From Plazaster borealis (taxonomy: Eukaryota; Echinodermata; Asteroidea; Forcipulatida; Labidiasteridae): 64,000 bases of DNA. The notes below the pieces were generated by a model. The model did no database searches and had not been told where the DNA came from. It saw nothing but the letters and a program-made list of their open reading frames with translations. The position numbers and the translations under genes are program-made. The stretch is taken from assembly GCA_021014325.1 (NCBI GenBank), contig CM037460.1, forward strand, positions 22,210,544-22,274,543, written 5' to 3'. Positions 20,067 to 35,000 of the stretch are shown here, piece after piece (position 1 is the stretch's first letter; the number at the start of each line of letters is the position of its first letter).

Positions 20067-23000
20067 GTAAAATATTTTTGTTGATTTGAAGTTGAACATA
20101 TTTCGAATGTGAATTTATGTATTTAATTTTTGTTAATTTTAAGACAATTTATCAATAAATTATCAATATCAGTGATTATAATTAAAGTAAATCATTAAAA
20201 CTGCATACATGATAAACTTTTTTTTCGGGGGGGGGGGGTCTTCATAAATAGGGTGTTTTGTGTTCACACTAGTACAGATTTATACTAGTAATAAATCTAA
20301 AAAATACCGCATGCATCTATCCACGGATATCCGGATATAGCAGTGGATAGTTCACAGCCAGATAGTTAACTGGAGGATAGTGAATTTCACTATTCGCCCA
20401 GGCTTATTATTATATTAATAATATTAATAATGATAACATTAACAATTAAACTTGATGACACTGACAGTATTGCCTTATTCAGCAACTTTAATATTCTTCT
20501 TCAGGCTCATGTAAACTGCTACCGCTACAAAAAGTACAATTATCTAAACTTCACAGATGGAAAGATTCCCCTTTATATTCATAGCCGTCCACCATTTAAT
20601 TTACTCATTAATTGTTGCAATAAAAAAACAATCTTAAAGGGACACTGTAGAATTATGAATGCCTTCCTCCATAGATATGATACGGAGGGAGGGCGTGAGC
20701 ATGCAGTAAGTAAGTGAGAGTTCATAACTCCATGTACAGCCACAGGCCTGCTTTGATCATGACGACACAACCCCTTTAACTGAAAAGCACTGCTGCTGTA
20801 GTATAGGAAATGTCAAATCCGAATGCCACATTTTCATTCATGATGACAAACAGATAGTTTCATACAATGATAACCAGATTTGTAAAAGTGGCAGTTGGAT
20901 TCAGCATATTTCCCAATTCTAGCATTTGATTCACCTGGTGCTTGGGGCAGGTCCAACCTTAATTTTCTTGACACAGAACTAGGTCCCACTAATTGCCACA
21001 GTCGCTGCTGGCAAACTTGGCTGTTGTTCAAACCATCCAAGGAGGAAGTAGATGATATTCTGGGGACATTTCAGCATCAGTGTTTATTTTGAATGGGAAA
21101 AGAAGAAGAACAAGAAGTCTGCCTCAATAAAAACGGTTTATGTGGCCAATCTGTAAATTGCATAATGTGTTAACTAACAATATGATTTTTGTTTATGTTT
21201 CTAAAAGTGTCTTCATTTTACTTTGCCAGTTTACTCATAACTTACTGTGGCTGCGATAATTGTAGTTTTCAGTCACTTCCATCCAGTCTACTGCCCTCTG
21301 GAGGATTGAGGGTTATGATTATAATAATAATAATATAATACAAAGTGCCAAAGTCCGCCTAAAAAGACGCTCAAGGCGCTTCACAGAGATACAATTTAAA
21401 AAGCTAAGGCCAAACACAATTTATCTAAGTAATTAACCTAAGTAATCTAAGAATTCTAAAACAACAATAACAATTGTAAAAATCACTAAAAAGTCTTAAA
21501 AACATCCACCCAAAACCCGGACAAGCCAGCAGCAGAATCAAAACGATTATCACAACTGTACTTACTGTCACTCTTGCGTGAATATCTAATTAGATTTCTT
21601 CCGTACTTTTTCAGAAATTCCCGTCAGGATTGTGGGGGGAAGAAATCTTCACCAAGGCCGGATAGAGATCCTCGCCAGTGAGGAATGGTTGACAGTGTGC
21701 AACAACATTTGGCACCTGAGCAACGCTGACGTGGTGTGTCGCCAGCTTGGTTTCCTACATGCAGACGCGCTGGGTCTGGCCACGATGAGTAGTGCACAGT
21801 TTGGTCAGGGACAGGGGTCAATGTTTATCGAGGAGTTTAAATGTGCTGGGAATGAGAGCAATCTTGGGCAATGCTCCTACATCAAACCCACCACAGAGAA
21901 CTGTCAGAGGGCGGGAGATGCTGCCGTTTTTTGTCAAGAGAAACTACTACCAGGTTAAAAGATATATTGTCATGTTTTTCTCATGTTTTCTTTGTTTTTG
22001 TTAATTAATGATAATAAGAGTAATATTATTATAATTAGTTTTTACCCTTACACCGATTTGTATTAAGTACTGTATACTCAGTACTTTCCCGAGTTCTGTG
22101 TAAAAAATTAATGGCAAATCACTCGGGTGGGATTTGAACCCACTACCGTTGCATTGCTAGAGCTATGTCTTACCACTAGAACACCGAGCTATCTTGGTGG
22201 CAAGAGGCAGTTCGAATCCTATGTTTTAGCAGCGCGAACCACAACGATTTAATAGATGTTAATTTTGCATCAGGGATAAAGAATATAATTTGTTTTTCCC
22301 CTTCCACCAATGTGTATTAAGCACTGTATAGGCCTACTAAGTACTTTCCCGAGTTCTGTGAAAAAAATCCACAGGCAAATCACTCGGGTGGGATTTGAAC
22401 CCACGACCTTTGCAATGCTAGAGCAGATGTCTTACCACTAGACCACCAAGCTAGCCCGATAGCTTGAGGCAATTCGATTCCTATGTTTTAGCATAGCTAT
22501 GTTTTTCATAATAATATAATTCCTACATAGCGCTTTGTCACAACCGAGGGCATCTCAAAGTGCTCATTATGTTTTCTACAAGGTATGTGGAGCTATGTTT
22601 TTTACACAGCACCATGTAACGGTTTACAAGGTGCTGTGGTGCAATCTGTGTACAAATCGGCCTTCTGTCTTGGTGTATGGGATGCAGAAATGGTATCGTT
22701 TTCCATATTCCAGTCACACTCCAGGGATTACTGCACAGCAATCAAATATCTTGTAATAAATAATTTTGAGAAATGTTTCTGTCATGAAAGTTTCATAATT
22801 GAATTTGTCGTCTTGTTTATGTTCAGTCCGTCTTGTGGGAGGAGAGTCACCTTTAGAAGGAGCTGTAGAAGTCCTGTACGGGAACCAGTGGCTACCGGTG
22901 TGTCACGACCAATGGGGCATCGATGAGGCCATGGCTGTGTGCCAGCAGCTCGGATTCCACTATGCACTGTCCGCAATGACACTCCATCCCAAGGAGACGG

Positions 23001-26000
23001 GAGGAGGGACTGGCCCCAAGAGCCTGAAGCAGCGGTTGGATTTCAGTTGTCCAAGATGGCAGGAGTTTCTAACGCAGTGCCAGAGTAGTGGCCCAAGTAT
23101 TGGGAGTTGTGTCATGGATGCTGGTGTTGTTTGCAGCAATCAAAGCTCCCCAAATGCAGGTAACTGTTGTTGATGTTAGTTGCTGTTAGGGAGTGCGGAT
23201 TATATTATCCACTTTTCAATTGTTAAGCCAGTGTTCTCCCTTAACAGTGGTCCGCTGGCCAAATGCCAGTTAAAACACTCGAGGACCAGTCAAAATACAC
23301 TCCAAGTGGTCCAGCTGGCTAGTTCAGTGATGAAAAGCATCCCTATTTAATATGAAATATGGACCAGCGAGAAGGCTGACTGACCAGTGAAATGAAAAGC
23401 TAACTGGTCTTGCTGGCTTGGCACTGGAAAAGTTGAGGGCAAACCCTGTTAGCCTTATCCTTAAGGGCCATGTCACACTAGGCAATTTATAGGCAACCAG
23501 CTCCAGGCAATCTCCAATAGACTGTGCAAGTCTCGCGCTCATTCGAACTTCCGGGACCATAGTGGTCCCAACCATATGGAGTTTTACGTGGGCGATATTT
23601 TGTTTCGTCAATTATTTTAGTTTAACATAGTTTATGACTATGAAAATTATGTATGTTGTTGGGAATGTAATACTTAGTGATAAAAAATATGAAAGTAAAA
23701 TCAATTCAACAATATAACAAAGAAAACCCAAGAATAAAACTTGACCTCAGCTTCCGGTTACTGCAAAAAATTAAGAATTTTGTGCTCACCTCTGATCACA
23801 AAACTTATGTAAACGCTTGTTTTGGATGCGCGATGATAATCGCCAGATGCTGTAATTGCAACTCAAGGCCTTTTCATTGCAGTCTATGGTTGATTAGGCG
23901 TCAGCGTCCTCTATAAACTGCATCAAGGGGTTTCTAAAAAGTTAAGATCAAATAAGCATCCTTGTCCAAGAGTTTGAATTATGTTTGAATAATAATTAAC
24001 ACATTATTTGTGTATTTATTATAAAAGTTTAAGCTAATTTTATAAACATGTAATGCGTATTTTTGTTGTTCAGATTTTGTCGTTAGATATAATTTAAAAC
24101 ACAGATTTGATTTCAGAAAAAAATATGTTCTTTGGTTGACGTGTTTTCTCGTTCCGATACGCGCGAGACTTGCACAGTCTATAAGAAGATTTATTCACAT
24201 TTCAGTTTTCTCATTATTTTCCTGGGGATAGTGAGTTACAGCTAAAACAATGTTTCTTGTGCTGCCGAAGTGTTCCTTGTGCGTATGCAGTGCAGTTGGT
24301 TGCCTCCAAGTTGCCTGAGAAAAATTGCCCTGTGTAATATGGCCTTTAAACTTCCTTGACAGTTGACCTGGGTCAAGTTTTTACCTGCGTATTTATGACC
24401 AACACTCCAGCTCTGAACACCATTTTGGAGGATACAGTCTCTAACAGGACCAGCACACTTCACATTCATTGATTGAACACATTTGAAATAAATTTTACCA
24501 AAGATTACTTGTTGACGTTTTCGTTCAAGCTCGTCTTTAAAGGGTCTGTATATGTTTGGTAATGACTCTGACAATTAATGGCAATAAAAACTTAAATGGT
24601 AAGAAGTACAGCAGCTTTGGATAGTATAATGCATTGTGAGAAACTTTTTCACTTAGAAGTACGGCGGTTATGGAAAAAGATATCACTTTTTATTCCCAAA
24701 AATTTGAATCTGAGAAGCGTTACTTACAGTAGCGTTTCTCAGTGTATTTCAAGTGCAGATTATTCTTCCTGCGTGGACATAACCGCTCCAGATTTTCGGC
24801 AATATCTCAAAAACGCTACCACCTTTTAAAACGAAATTTTCACAGGTTAGTTTTATGGTATATCTTTACAAGTATATAGGATTGAAACAAACAGTGGGTT
24901 CCGATTACGAAACATATAGAGACCCTTTAAACTTTTGGGTTTTTTCCCCCAAACAGGAGCAATCATTCGTCTGTCTGCTGAAGAAGGTTCAAGTAGAGGC
25001 CAAGTTGAAGTCGACTACTTTGGGACTTGGTGGTCTGTATGCAGCGAAGGATGGGACTTTGCAGCCACGCAGGTTGCTTGCAGACAGCTCGGCTTTAAGT
25101 TCGCTCTACCTGAAGATCTCGAGGAGGACTGCCAAAAGCTTGCCAAGTCAATACTCATCAGCAATATCGTATGTAAAGGGACAGAAGGATCGCTGGCCGA
25201 ATGCCAGCAACAGTTTGCAACGGTGGATGAGTGTCATTCAGATCGCCTGGCTGTAGTAGAGTGCAGCGATAGGGAGCCTACAGCAATGCCAGGTGAGTTT
25301 TTGCCAGCTGGCCATTTTTAATAACAGAGCTTTTTTTTCTCTTTTTTTTTTATGAGAGATCGCCTAACATCACAAGGCCGGACGGCCACTTCAAGGTGAG
25401 GGCTACGCTTAACTGATTTGGGCTATTAACCCAAATCAACTGCCACCAGAGGCACATTGCCACCTACTCCTGGGGCTGAAACAGGGTTACCCCCTTTACA
25501 GTCCGTAAGGATGTAGGCATGAGTATCATCCACTAGGAGCCTGGCTGGTAGAGCAGAATGCAATACACATGTACCTTCCCAACTTTTTACGAAGCACTTA
25601 TGGTTAAGTGCCTTGCTCAAGGGCACAAGTGTCATGACCGGGATTCGAACTCACACTCTGCTGCTGACAACACCAGAGCTTGGGTTCGGTGAACTAGACC
25701 GCTCGGCCATGACACGCCACACCCTGAAGCATGGCTGTGTCTGTAAACGTTGACTGTGACCGATCTAGTGACAGTGACTTGTAATCTGATCTGTGTTTGT
25801 GACTGTAAGCTATGACTATGAGTGTCATTTGTAGTCTTTTCGTCACCGTTTTCATGAAGTGATGAATGTGTCAAAAAATCACAAATTTTGCAAATTGTTT
25901 TTTTTGTACAAATTCTTGACATACTCATTGCTTGTTAACATTTTCAGCAATTAATGGAAGACGTGAAGCTGCATTGCTTGTGTGAATTTCCCCTACAAGT

Positions 26001-29000
26001 TTATTGAGATTGAAGTATAACTGACAGTGAATCGAGACTGTGACCATGGACTGTTTGCTGTAAACTGTGACTGACCCTGAATTCAAACAAATCAAAATAG
26101 CTAAATACCCCAAGTTTAACTAATGTACTGGGTTCGAATCCCGGTCATGACACTTAAGCCCTTGAGCAAGGCACTTGAGCAAGGCACTTAACAATAAGTG
26201 CTTCGTAAAAAGTTGGGAAGGTAGTGCATTCTGCTCTACCAGCCAGGCTCCTAGTGGATGATACCCATGCCTACATCCTTACGGACTGGGGGTAACCCTG
26301 TTTCAGTCCCAGGAGTAGGTGGCAATGTGCCCCTGGTGAAAGTTGATTTTGGTTGACATCCCAAATCAGTTAAGTGTAGCCCTCACCTTGAAGTGGCCGT
26401 CCGGCCTTGTGAGTAAGGCGATATCTCATAAAAATAAAAATAATAAAAATTAAGGCATTACCTTACCTTGTGATGACCTTAGCACCAAAATGATTTTCTG
26501 TCATCATGTACATGAAAAACTGTCTTAAAGGTAGAATCATAGATTGGTAAATACTCCAAAAATTATTGAACATAACAACTTACTTGGTGAGAAGCACTGC
26601 AGCTGTTGAGAGTATAAACTATTTTGAGAAAGGATTCCCTTCAAAGTAATATGGTTTGGATAATTTGTCACCCAAAAACTTTTTTGATTCTGAGAAACAA
26701 CTCATGCATGAATCGTTTCTCAGATTTCTGAGGGTTGGTGTCCATTCGTGAATGCTGCAGACAGAGATGCAGTTGGTACCCCCTGTCACCTCACTAAACG
26801 TGGATGGAATCGACGTTCTTTTGAAAAATACTGTCGCAGTTTTTTTATGTTTTCGCAGCAACTAGACACAGTATTCAGCTAAAACTTTCACATGTGACTT
26901 TTATTGTATCTGTCTTTATAATGTTGCCTATAAATCAGCATTCTGTTGATAAAGACCAATCTATGACCCTACCTTAATAATGAATTTTAAACACACTTCT
27001 CAGATTTCCAAGTCCGACTTAAAGATGGTTACTTCCCCTACGAGGGGCGAGTCGAGATTTCATACGAGGGACAATGGGGGACCGTCTGCGATGACAACTG
27101 GGATTACACCGACGCCGACGTGGTGTGCCGGCAGCTCGGGTTCTACGCTGCTAACGCGGTGGTATCCCAAGCCTACTTTGGTGAGGGCAGCGGACCCATC
27201 CTCCTGGATGACGTCGAGTGTGTAGGGAACGAGACGGATCTCTTGGACTGTGTTCATCAAGGGATAGGGAATCATAACTGCAAGCACGGTGAAGATGCTG
27301 GCGTTCAGTGCCATGAGAATAAAGTCCCTCTCGTCACAATATATCCTGACACGGCAGGTAAGATAAACCTCAACACTTAAAGGGTTTGGGTACTTTTTGT
27401 ACGACACAAAACACAATGTCCACAGATTTACATTAAAGGCATCGTACACGTTTGGAAATTGTCAAAGACCAGTGTTCTCACTTGGTGTATCCCAACATAT
27501 GCATAAAATAACAAGCCTGTGAAAATTTGGGCTCAATTGGTCATCGAAGTTGCAAGAAAATTATGAAAGAAAAAACACCCTTGTTGTACAAATTTGTGTG
27601 CTTTCAGGTAGGAATAAAAACTTCTTGCTAGAAGTTTTTATTATTTTAGTGAGAAATTACCTTTTTCTCAAAAACTACGTTACTTCAGAGGGAGTCGTTT
27701 CTCACAATGTTGTATATTATAACACCCCTTACAATAATTCTGCCTTTTCATTGGTTTAGAGCGCGTCACATGATATGTCTTAGTTTTACTAGAAACCCGG
27801 TGGCCGTGTGATAGTCGTTTGCCATGCAATAGTCAAAAGACTATTACATGGCGCGCCCGGTACCCAGACGTCTTTTTTACCCACCTCGAACTCAATCAGT
27901 TGTGCATCTGTGTATCTGAAATGCGCGTACGAACGTTACGTGTACGAGGATGATAAATAGTCTGTTGGGGTGTTATAAAACAAATATTGACTGCTTTTAC
28001 TCGTGCTATGGTTAAAACTCCGACTCCCTCGGTGATCCCCGGACCATTCCATTTTCCCTCGGCTGCGCCTCGGGAAAATAGAGCGCTCCGGGGATCACCT
28101 CGGGAGTCGTAGTTTTAACCATAGCACTCGAAGCAGTCAATAGTTGTATACTATCAACAGCTCTCTGTTGCTTGTTACCAAGTCAGTTTTTCTGCTGATA
28201 TATATTTTGAGTAATTACCAAACCTGTACGATGCCTTTAAAGGGTTTGGGTACTTTTTGTACGACACAAAACACAATGTCCACAGATTTACATTAAACTT
28301 ACACGGTTTGAAGATATAGTTGGTAAAAAGCTTCCCATAAAATATTACTTGCTGAGGTGCTGTAGTTTTTGCGAAATGAGTAAAACAATGTCACGAAAAT
28401 AATTTTTGTCTCAGGAGAAGAAAATTATTTTAGCATGTACAATGTATTTATCAGTACTGGTATTTACGCAACTCACCTGAAAACATCGCTCTGTGATTTT
28501 CACCTTTTTTTTCTCAAAAACTTGACGACTAATGAAGCTGAAACTTCTACAGGTAAATTATATTACATACATCTTCATTCACAGTGAGTAGGGATTCAGG
28601 TCATGGCCAAAATATTGATCTACAAAAGGTACCCAAACCCTTTAACACAAACCCTAAATTTCTGCCTTTCATTGATAAACACCGCAACTTATTTCCACAA
28701 ACTAGACAAAAAGCATCAGGTCGTCACCTCAGAAATTCTCAGCAACTAAATATTCCCCAAACCAGAAATTCCAGATATAAACAGTCATCCATTCCTTGTG
28801 TGATTAGCCTTTTAAATGCAGCTCCCACTAGTTGTGCTTAGTTCTGTGTTTAGTGCATCCACTTTTAATTCTTGTCTTCCGCTTTTTCTTGAATTTTTAA
28901 TTGTAAGTGCCAAATGTTTTATCTCTAATTTATCTTAATTTACATCACATATTTGTGATGTCACTCTTTGTAAACTGAATATTTTTAGTCCCGGACTTGT

Positions 29001-32000
29001 TGTTTGGTATTTTTAATAAAACCGAAATGAATGGATGAATGAACCTCAACACTAACCCTCACTCAAACTACAAGTGATTTAAAATCTTGACTTGAAGCAG
29101 TGTTCTTCCCTAAGAGTTGCTGAATCCAGCAAAAAAGATCTGATGACCAGGGCTCACTTTCATAGAGCTGCTTAAGCAGAGAATTATGCTTACCAAGTTT
29201 CTGCTAAGGAAATTTAGCAGGATAGTCCAGTCACTGATTGTACTTGTGACATGGTTTTCTTGCGTCACAATTGGAAGGACAGCGCGTACCGATTATGGCG
29301 TCACAAAAATTCGCTTTGCATTCGCATTCGCAGGAAGTATGAACCAGGCTTAAATGTGTGTTTTATCCTAGATTGGGAGAGTAAATGACTGTTCAATCCT
29401 AGATTGGGAGAGTAAATGTCTGTTTAATCCTAGATTGGGAGAGTAAATGTCTGTTTTATCCTAGATTGGGAGAGTAAATGACTGTTTTATCCTAGATTGG
29501 GAGAGTAAATGACTGTTTAATCCTAGATTGGGAGAGTAAATGTCTGTTTAATCCTAGATTGGGAGAGTAAATGTCTGTTTTATCCTAGATTGGGAGAGTA
29601 AATGTCTGTTTTATCCTAGATTGGGGAGTAAATGACTGTTTTATCCTAGATTGGGAGAGTAAATGACTGTTTTATCCTAGATTGGGAGAGTAAATGTCTG
29701 TTTAATCCTAGATTGGGAGAGTAAATGTCTGTTTTATCCTAGATTGGGAGAGTAAATGACTGTTTAATCCTAGATTGGGAGAGTAAATGACTGTTTAATC
29801 CTAGATTAGGGAGTAAATGACTGTTTAATCCTAGATTAGGGAGTAAATGACTGTTTAATCCTAGATTAGGGAGTAAATGACTGTTTAATCCTAGATTAGG
29901 AGAGTAAATGTCTGTTTAATCCTAGATTGGAAGAGTAAATGTCTGTTTAATCCTAGATTGGGAGAGTAAATGACTGTTTAATCCTAGATTGGGAGAGTAA
30001 ATGACTGTTTAATCCTAGATTGGGAGAGTAAATGACTGTTTAATCCTAGATTGGGGAGTAAATGTCTGTTTAATCCTAGATTGGGGAGTAAATGTCTGTT
30101 TAATCCTAGATTGGGGAGTAAATGACTGTTTTATCCTAGATTGGGAGAGTAAATGACTGTTTAATCCTAGATTGGGGAGTAAATGACTGTTTAATCCTAG
30201 ATTGGGAGAGTAAATGTATGTTCAATCCTAGATTGGGAGAGTAAATGACTGTTCAATCCTAGATTGGGAGAGTAAATGACTGTTTAATCCTAGATTGGGA
30301 GAGTAAATGACTGTTTTATCCTAGATTGGGGAGTAAATGACTGTTTAATCCTAGATTGGGAGAGTAAATGTCTGTTTAATCCTAGATTGGGAGAGTAAAT
30401 GACTGTTCAATCCTAGATTGGGAGAGTAAATGACTGTTCAATCCTAGATTGGGAGAGTAAATGACTGTTCAATCCTAGATTGGGAGAGTAAATGACTGTT
30501 TAATCCTAGATTGGGAGAGTAAATGACTGTTCAATCCTAGATTGGGAGAGTAAATGACTGTTTAATCCTAGATTGGGAGAGTAAATGACTGTTTAATCCT
30601 AGATTGGGAGAGTAAATGACTGTTTAATCCTAGATTGGGAGAGTAAATGACTGTTTAATCCTAGATTGGGGAGTAAATGACTGTTTTATCCTAGATTGGG
30701 AGAGTAAATGTCTGTTTAATCCTAGATTGGGAGAGTAAATGACTGTTTAATCCTAGATTGGGAGAGTAAATGACTGTTTAATCCTAGATTGGGAGAGTAA
30801 ATGACTGTTTAATCCTAGATTGGGAGAGTAAATGTCTGTTTTATCCTAGATTGGGGAGTAAATGACTGTTCAATCCTAGATTGGGAGAGTAAATGACTGT
30901 ATTATCCTAGATTGGGGAGCAAATGACTGTTTTATCCTAGATTGGGGAGTAAATGACTGTTTAATCCTAGATTGGGAGAGTAAATGACTGTTTAATCCTA
31001 GATTGGGAGAGTAAATGACTGTTTTATCCTAGATTGGGGAGTAAATGACTGTTTAATCCTAGATTGGGGAGTAAATGACTGTTTAATCCTAGATTGGGAG
31101 AGTAAATGACTGTTTTATCCTAGATTGGGAGAGTAAATGTCTGTTTAATCCTAGATTGGGAGAGTAAATGACTGTTTTATCCTAGATTGGGGAGTAAATG
31201 TATGTTCAATCCTACATTGGGAGAGTAAATGACTGTTCAATCCTAGATTGGGAGAGTAAATGACTGTTTAATCCTAGATTGGGAGAGTAAATGACTGTTT
31301 TATCCTAGATTGGGGAGTAAATGACTGTTTAATCCTAGATTGGGAGAGTAAATGACTGTTTAATCCTAGATTGGGAGAGTAAATGACTGTTCAATCCTAG
31401 ATTGGGAGAGTAAATGACTGTTCAATCCTAGATTGGGAGAGTAAATGACTGTTCAATCCTAGATTGGGAGAGTAAATGACTGTTTAATCCTAGATTGGGA
31501 GAGTAAATGACTGTTCAATCCTAGATTGGGAGAGTAAATGACTGTTTAATCCTAGATTGGGAGAGTAAATGACTGTTTAATCCTAGCTTGGGAGAGTAAA
31601 TGACTGTTTAATCCTAGATTGGGAGAGTAAATGACTGTTTAATCCTAGATTGGGGAGTAAATGACTGTTTTATCCTAGATTGGGAGAGTAAATGTCTGTT
31701 TAATCCTAGATTGGGAGAGTAAATGACTGTTTAATCCTAGATTGGGAGAGTAAATGACTGTTTAATCCTAGATTGGGAGAGTAAATGACTGTTTAATCCT
31801 AGATTGGGAGAGTAAATGTCTGTTTTATCCTAGATTGGGGAGTAAATGACTGTTCAATCCTAGATTGGGAGAGTAAATGACTGTTTTATCCTAGATTGGG
31901 GAGTAAATGACTGTTTTATCCTAGATTGGGGAGTAAATGACTGTTTAATCCTAGATTGGGAGAGTAAATGACTGTTTAATCCTAGATTGGGAGAGTAAAT

Positions 32001-35000
32001 GTCTGTTTTATCCTAGATTGGGGAGTAAATGTGTGTTTAATCCTAGATTGGGAGAGTAAATGACTGTTTAATCCTAGATTGGGAGAGTAAATGACTGTTT
32101 AATCCTAGATTGGGAGAGTAAATGACTGTTCAATCCTAGATTGGGAGAGTAAATGACTGTTCAATCCTAGATTGGGAGAGTAAATGTCTGTTTTATCCTA
32201 GATTGGGAGAGTAAATGTCTGTTTTATCCTAGATTAGGGAGTAAATGACTGTTTTATCCTAGATTGGGGAGTAAATGACTGTTTAATCCTAGATTGGGAG
32301 AGTAAATGACTGTTTTATCCTAGATTGGGAGAGTAAATGACTGTTCAATCCTAGATTGGGAGAGTAAATGTCTGTTTTATCCTAGATTGGGAGAGTAAAT
32401 GTCTGTTTTATCCTAGATTGGGAGAGTAAATGACTGTTCAATCCTAGATTGGGAGAGTAAATGACTGTTTAATCCTAGATTGGGGAGTAAATGACTGTTC
32501 AATCCTAGATTGGGAGAGTAAATGACTGTTTTATCCTAGATTGGGGAGTAAATGACTGTTTTATCCTAGATTGGGGAGTAAATGTCTGTTTAATCCTAGA
32601 TTGGGAGAGTAAATGACTGTTTTATCCTAGATTAGGGAGTAAATGACTGTTTTATCCTAGATTGGGAGAGTAAATGTCTGTTTTATCCTAGATTGGGAGA
32701 GTAAATGACTGTTTAATCCTAGATTGGGAGAGTAAATGTCTGTTTAATCCTAGATTGGGAGAGTAAATGACTGTTTAATCCTAGATTGGGAGAGTAAATG
32801 ACTGTTTAATCCTAGATTGGGAGAGTAAATGACTGTTTAATCCTAGATTGGGAGAGTAAATGACTGTTTTATCCTAGATTGGGAGAGTAAATGTCTGTTT
32901 AATCCTAGATTGGGAGAGTAAATGACTGTTTAATCCTAGATTGGGAGAGTAAATGACTGTTTAATCCTAGATTGGGAGAGTAAATGACTGTTTAATCCTA
33001 GATTGGGAGAGTAAATGTCTGTTTTATCCTAGATTGGGGAGTAAATGACTGTTCAATCCTAGATTGGGAGAGTAAATGACTGTATTATCCTAGATTGGGG
33101 AGTAAATGACTGTTTTATCCTAGATTGGGGAGTAAATGACTGTTTAATCCTAGATTGGGAGAGTAAATGACTGTTTAATCCTAGATTGGGAGAGTAAATG
33201 ACTGTTTTATCCTAGATTGGGAGAGTAAATGACTGTTTAATCCTAGATTGGGGAGTAAATGACTGTTTAATCCTAGATTGGGAGAGTAAATGACTGTTTT
33301 ATCCTAGATTGGGAGAGTAAATGTCTGTTTAATCCTAGATTGGGAGAGTAAATGACTGTTTTATCCTAGATTGGGGAGTAAATGTATGTTCAATCCTAGA
33401 TTGGGAGAGTAAATGACTGTTCAATCCTAGATTGGGAGAGTAAATGACTGTTTAATCCTAGATTGGGAGAGTAAATGACTGTTTTATCCTAGATTGGGGA
33501 GTAAATGACTGTTTAATCCTAGATTGGGAGAGTAAATGACTGTTTAATCCTAGATTGGGAGAGTAAATGACTGTTCAATCCTAGATTGGGAGAGTAAATG
33601 ACTGTTCAATCCTAGATTGGGAGAGTAAATGACTGTTCAATCCTAGATTGGGAGAGTAAATGACTGTTTAATCCTAGATTGGGAGAGTAAATGACTGTTC
33701 AATCCTAGATTGGGAGAGTAAATGACTGTTTAATCCTAGATTGGGAGAGTAAATGACTGTTTAATCCTAGCTTGGGAGAGTAAATGACTGTTTAATCCTA
33801 GATTGGGAGAGTAAATGACTGTTTAATCCTAGATTGGGGAGTAAATGACTGTTTTATCCTAGATTGGGAGAGTAAATGTCTGTTTAATCCTAGATTGGGA
33901 GAGTAAATGACTGTTTAATCCTAGATTGGGAGAGTAAATGACTGTTTAATCCTAGATTGGGAGAGTAAATGACTGTTTAATCCTAGATTGGGAGAGTAAA
34001 TGTCTGTTTTATCCTAGATTGGGGAGTAAATGACTGTTCAATCCTAGATTGGGAGAGTAAATGACTGTTTTATCCTAGATTGGGGAGTAAATGACTGTTT
34101 TATCCTAGATTGGGGAGTAAATGACTGTTTAATCCTAGATTGGGAGAGTAAATGACTGTTTAATCCTAGATTGGGAGAGTAAATGTCTGTTTTATCCTAG
34201 ATTGGGGAGTAAATGTGTGTTTAATCCTAGATTGGGAGAGTAAATGACTGTTTAATCCTAGATTGGGAGAGTAAATGACTGTTTAATCCTAGATTGGGAG
34301 AGTAAATGACTGTTCAATCCTAGATTGGGAGAGTAAATGACTGTTCAATCCTAGATTGGGAGAGTAAATGTCTGTTTTATCCTAGATTGGGAGAGTAAAT
34401 GTCTGTTTTATCCTAGATTAGGGAGTAAATGACTGTTTTATCCTAGATTGGGGAGTAAATGACTGTTTAATCCTAGATTGGGAGAGTAAATGACTGTTTT
34501 ATCCTAGATTGGGAGAGTAAATGACTGTTCAATCCTAGATTGGGAGAGTAAATGTCTGTTTTATCCTAGATTGGGAGAGTAAATGTCTGTTTTATCCTAG
34601 ATTGGGAGAGTAAATGACTGTTCAATCCTAGATTGGGAGAGTAAATGACTGTTTAATCCTAGATTGGGGAGTAAATGACTGTTCAATCCTAGATTGGGAG
34701 AGTAAATGACTGTTTTATCCTAGATTGGGGAGTAAATGACTGTTTTATCCTAGATTGGGGAGTAAATGTCTGTTTAATCCTAGATTGGGAGAGTAAATGA
34801 CTGTTTTATCCTAGATTAGGGAGTAAATGACTGTTTTATCCTAGATTGGGAGAGTAAATGTCTGTTTTATCCTAGATTGGGAGAGTAAATGACTGTTTAA
34901 TCCTAGATTGGGAGAGTAAATGTCTGTTTAATCCTAGATTGGGAGAGTAAATGACTGTTTAATCCTAGATTGGGAGAGTAAATGTCTGTTTTATCCTAGA

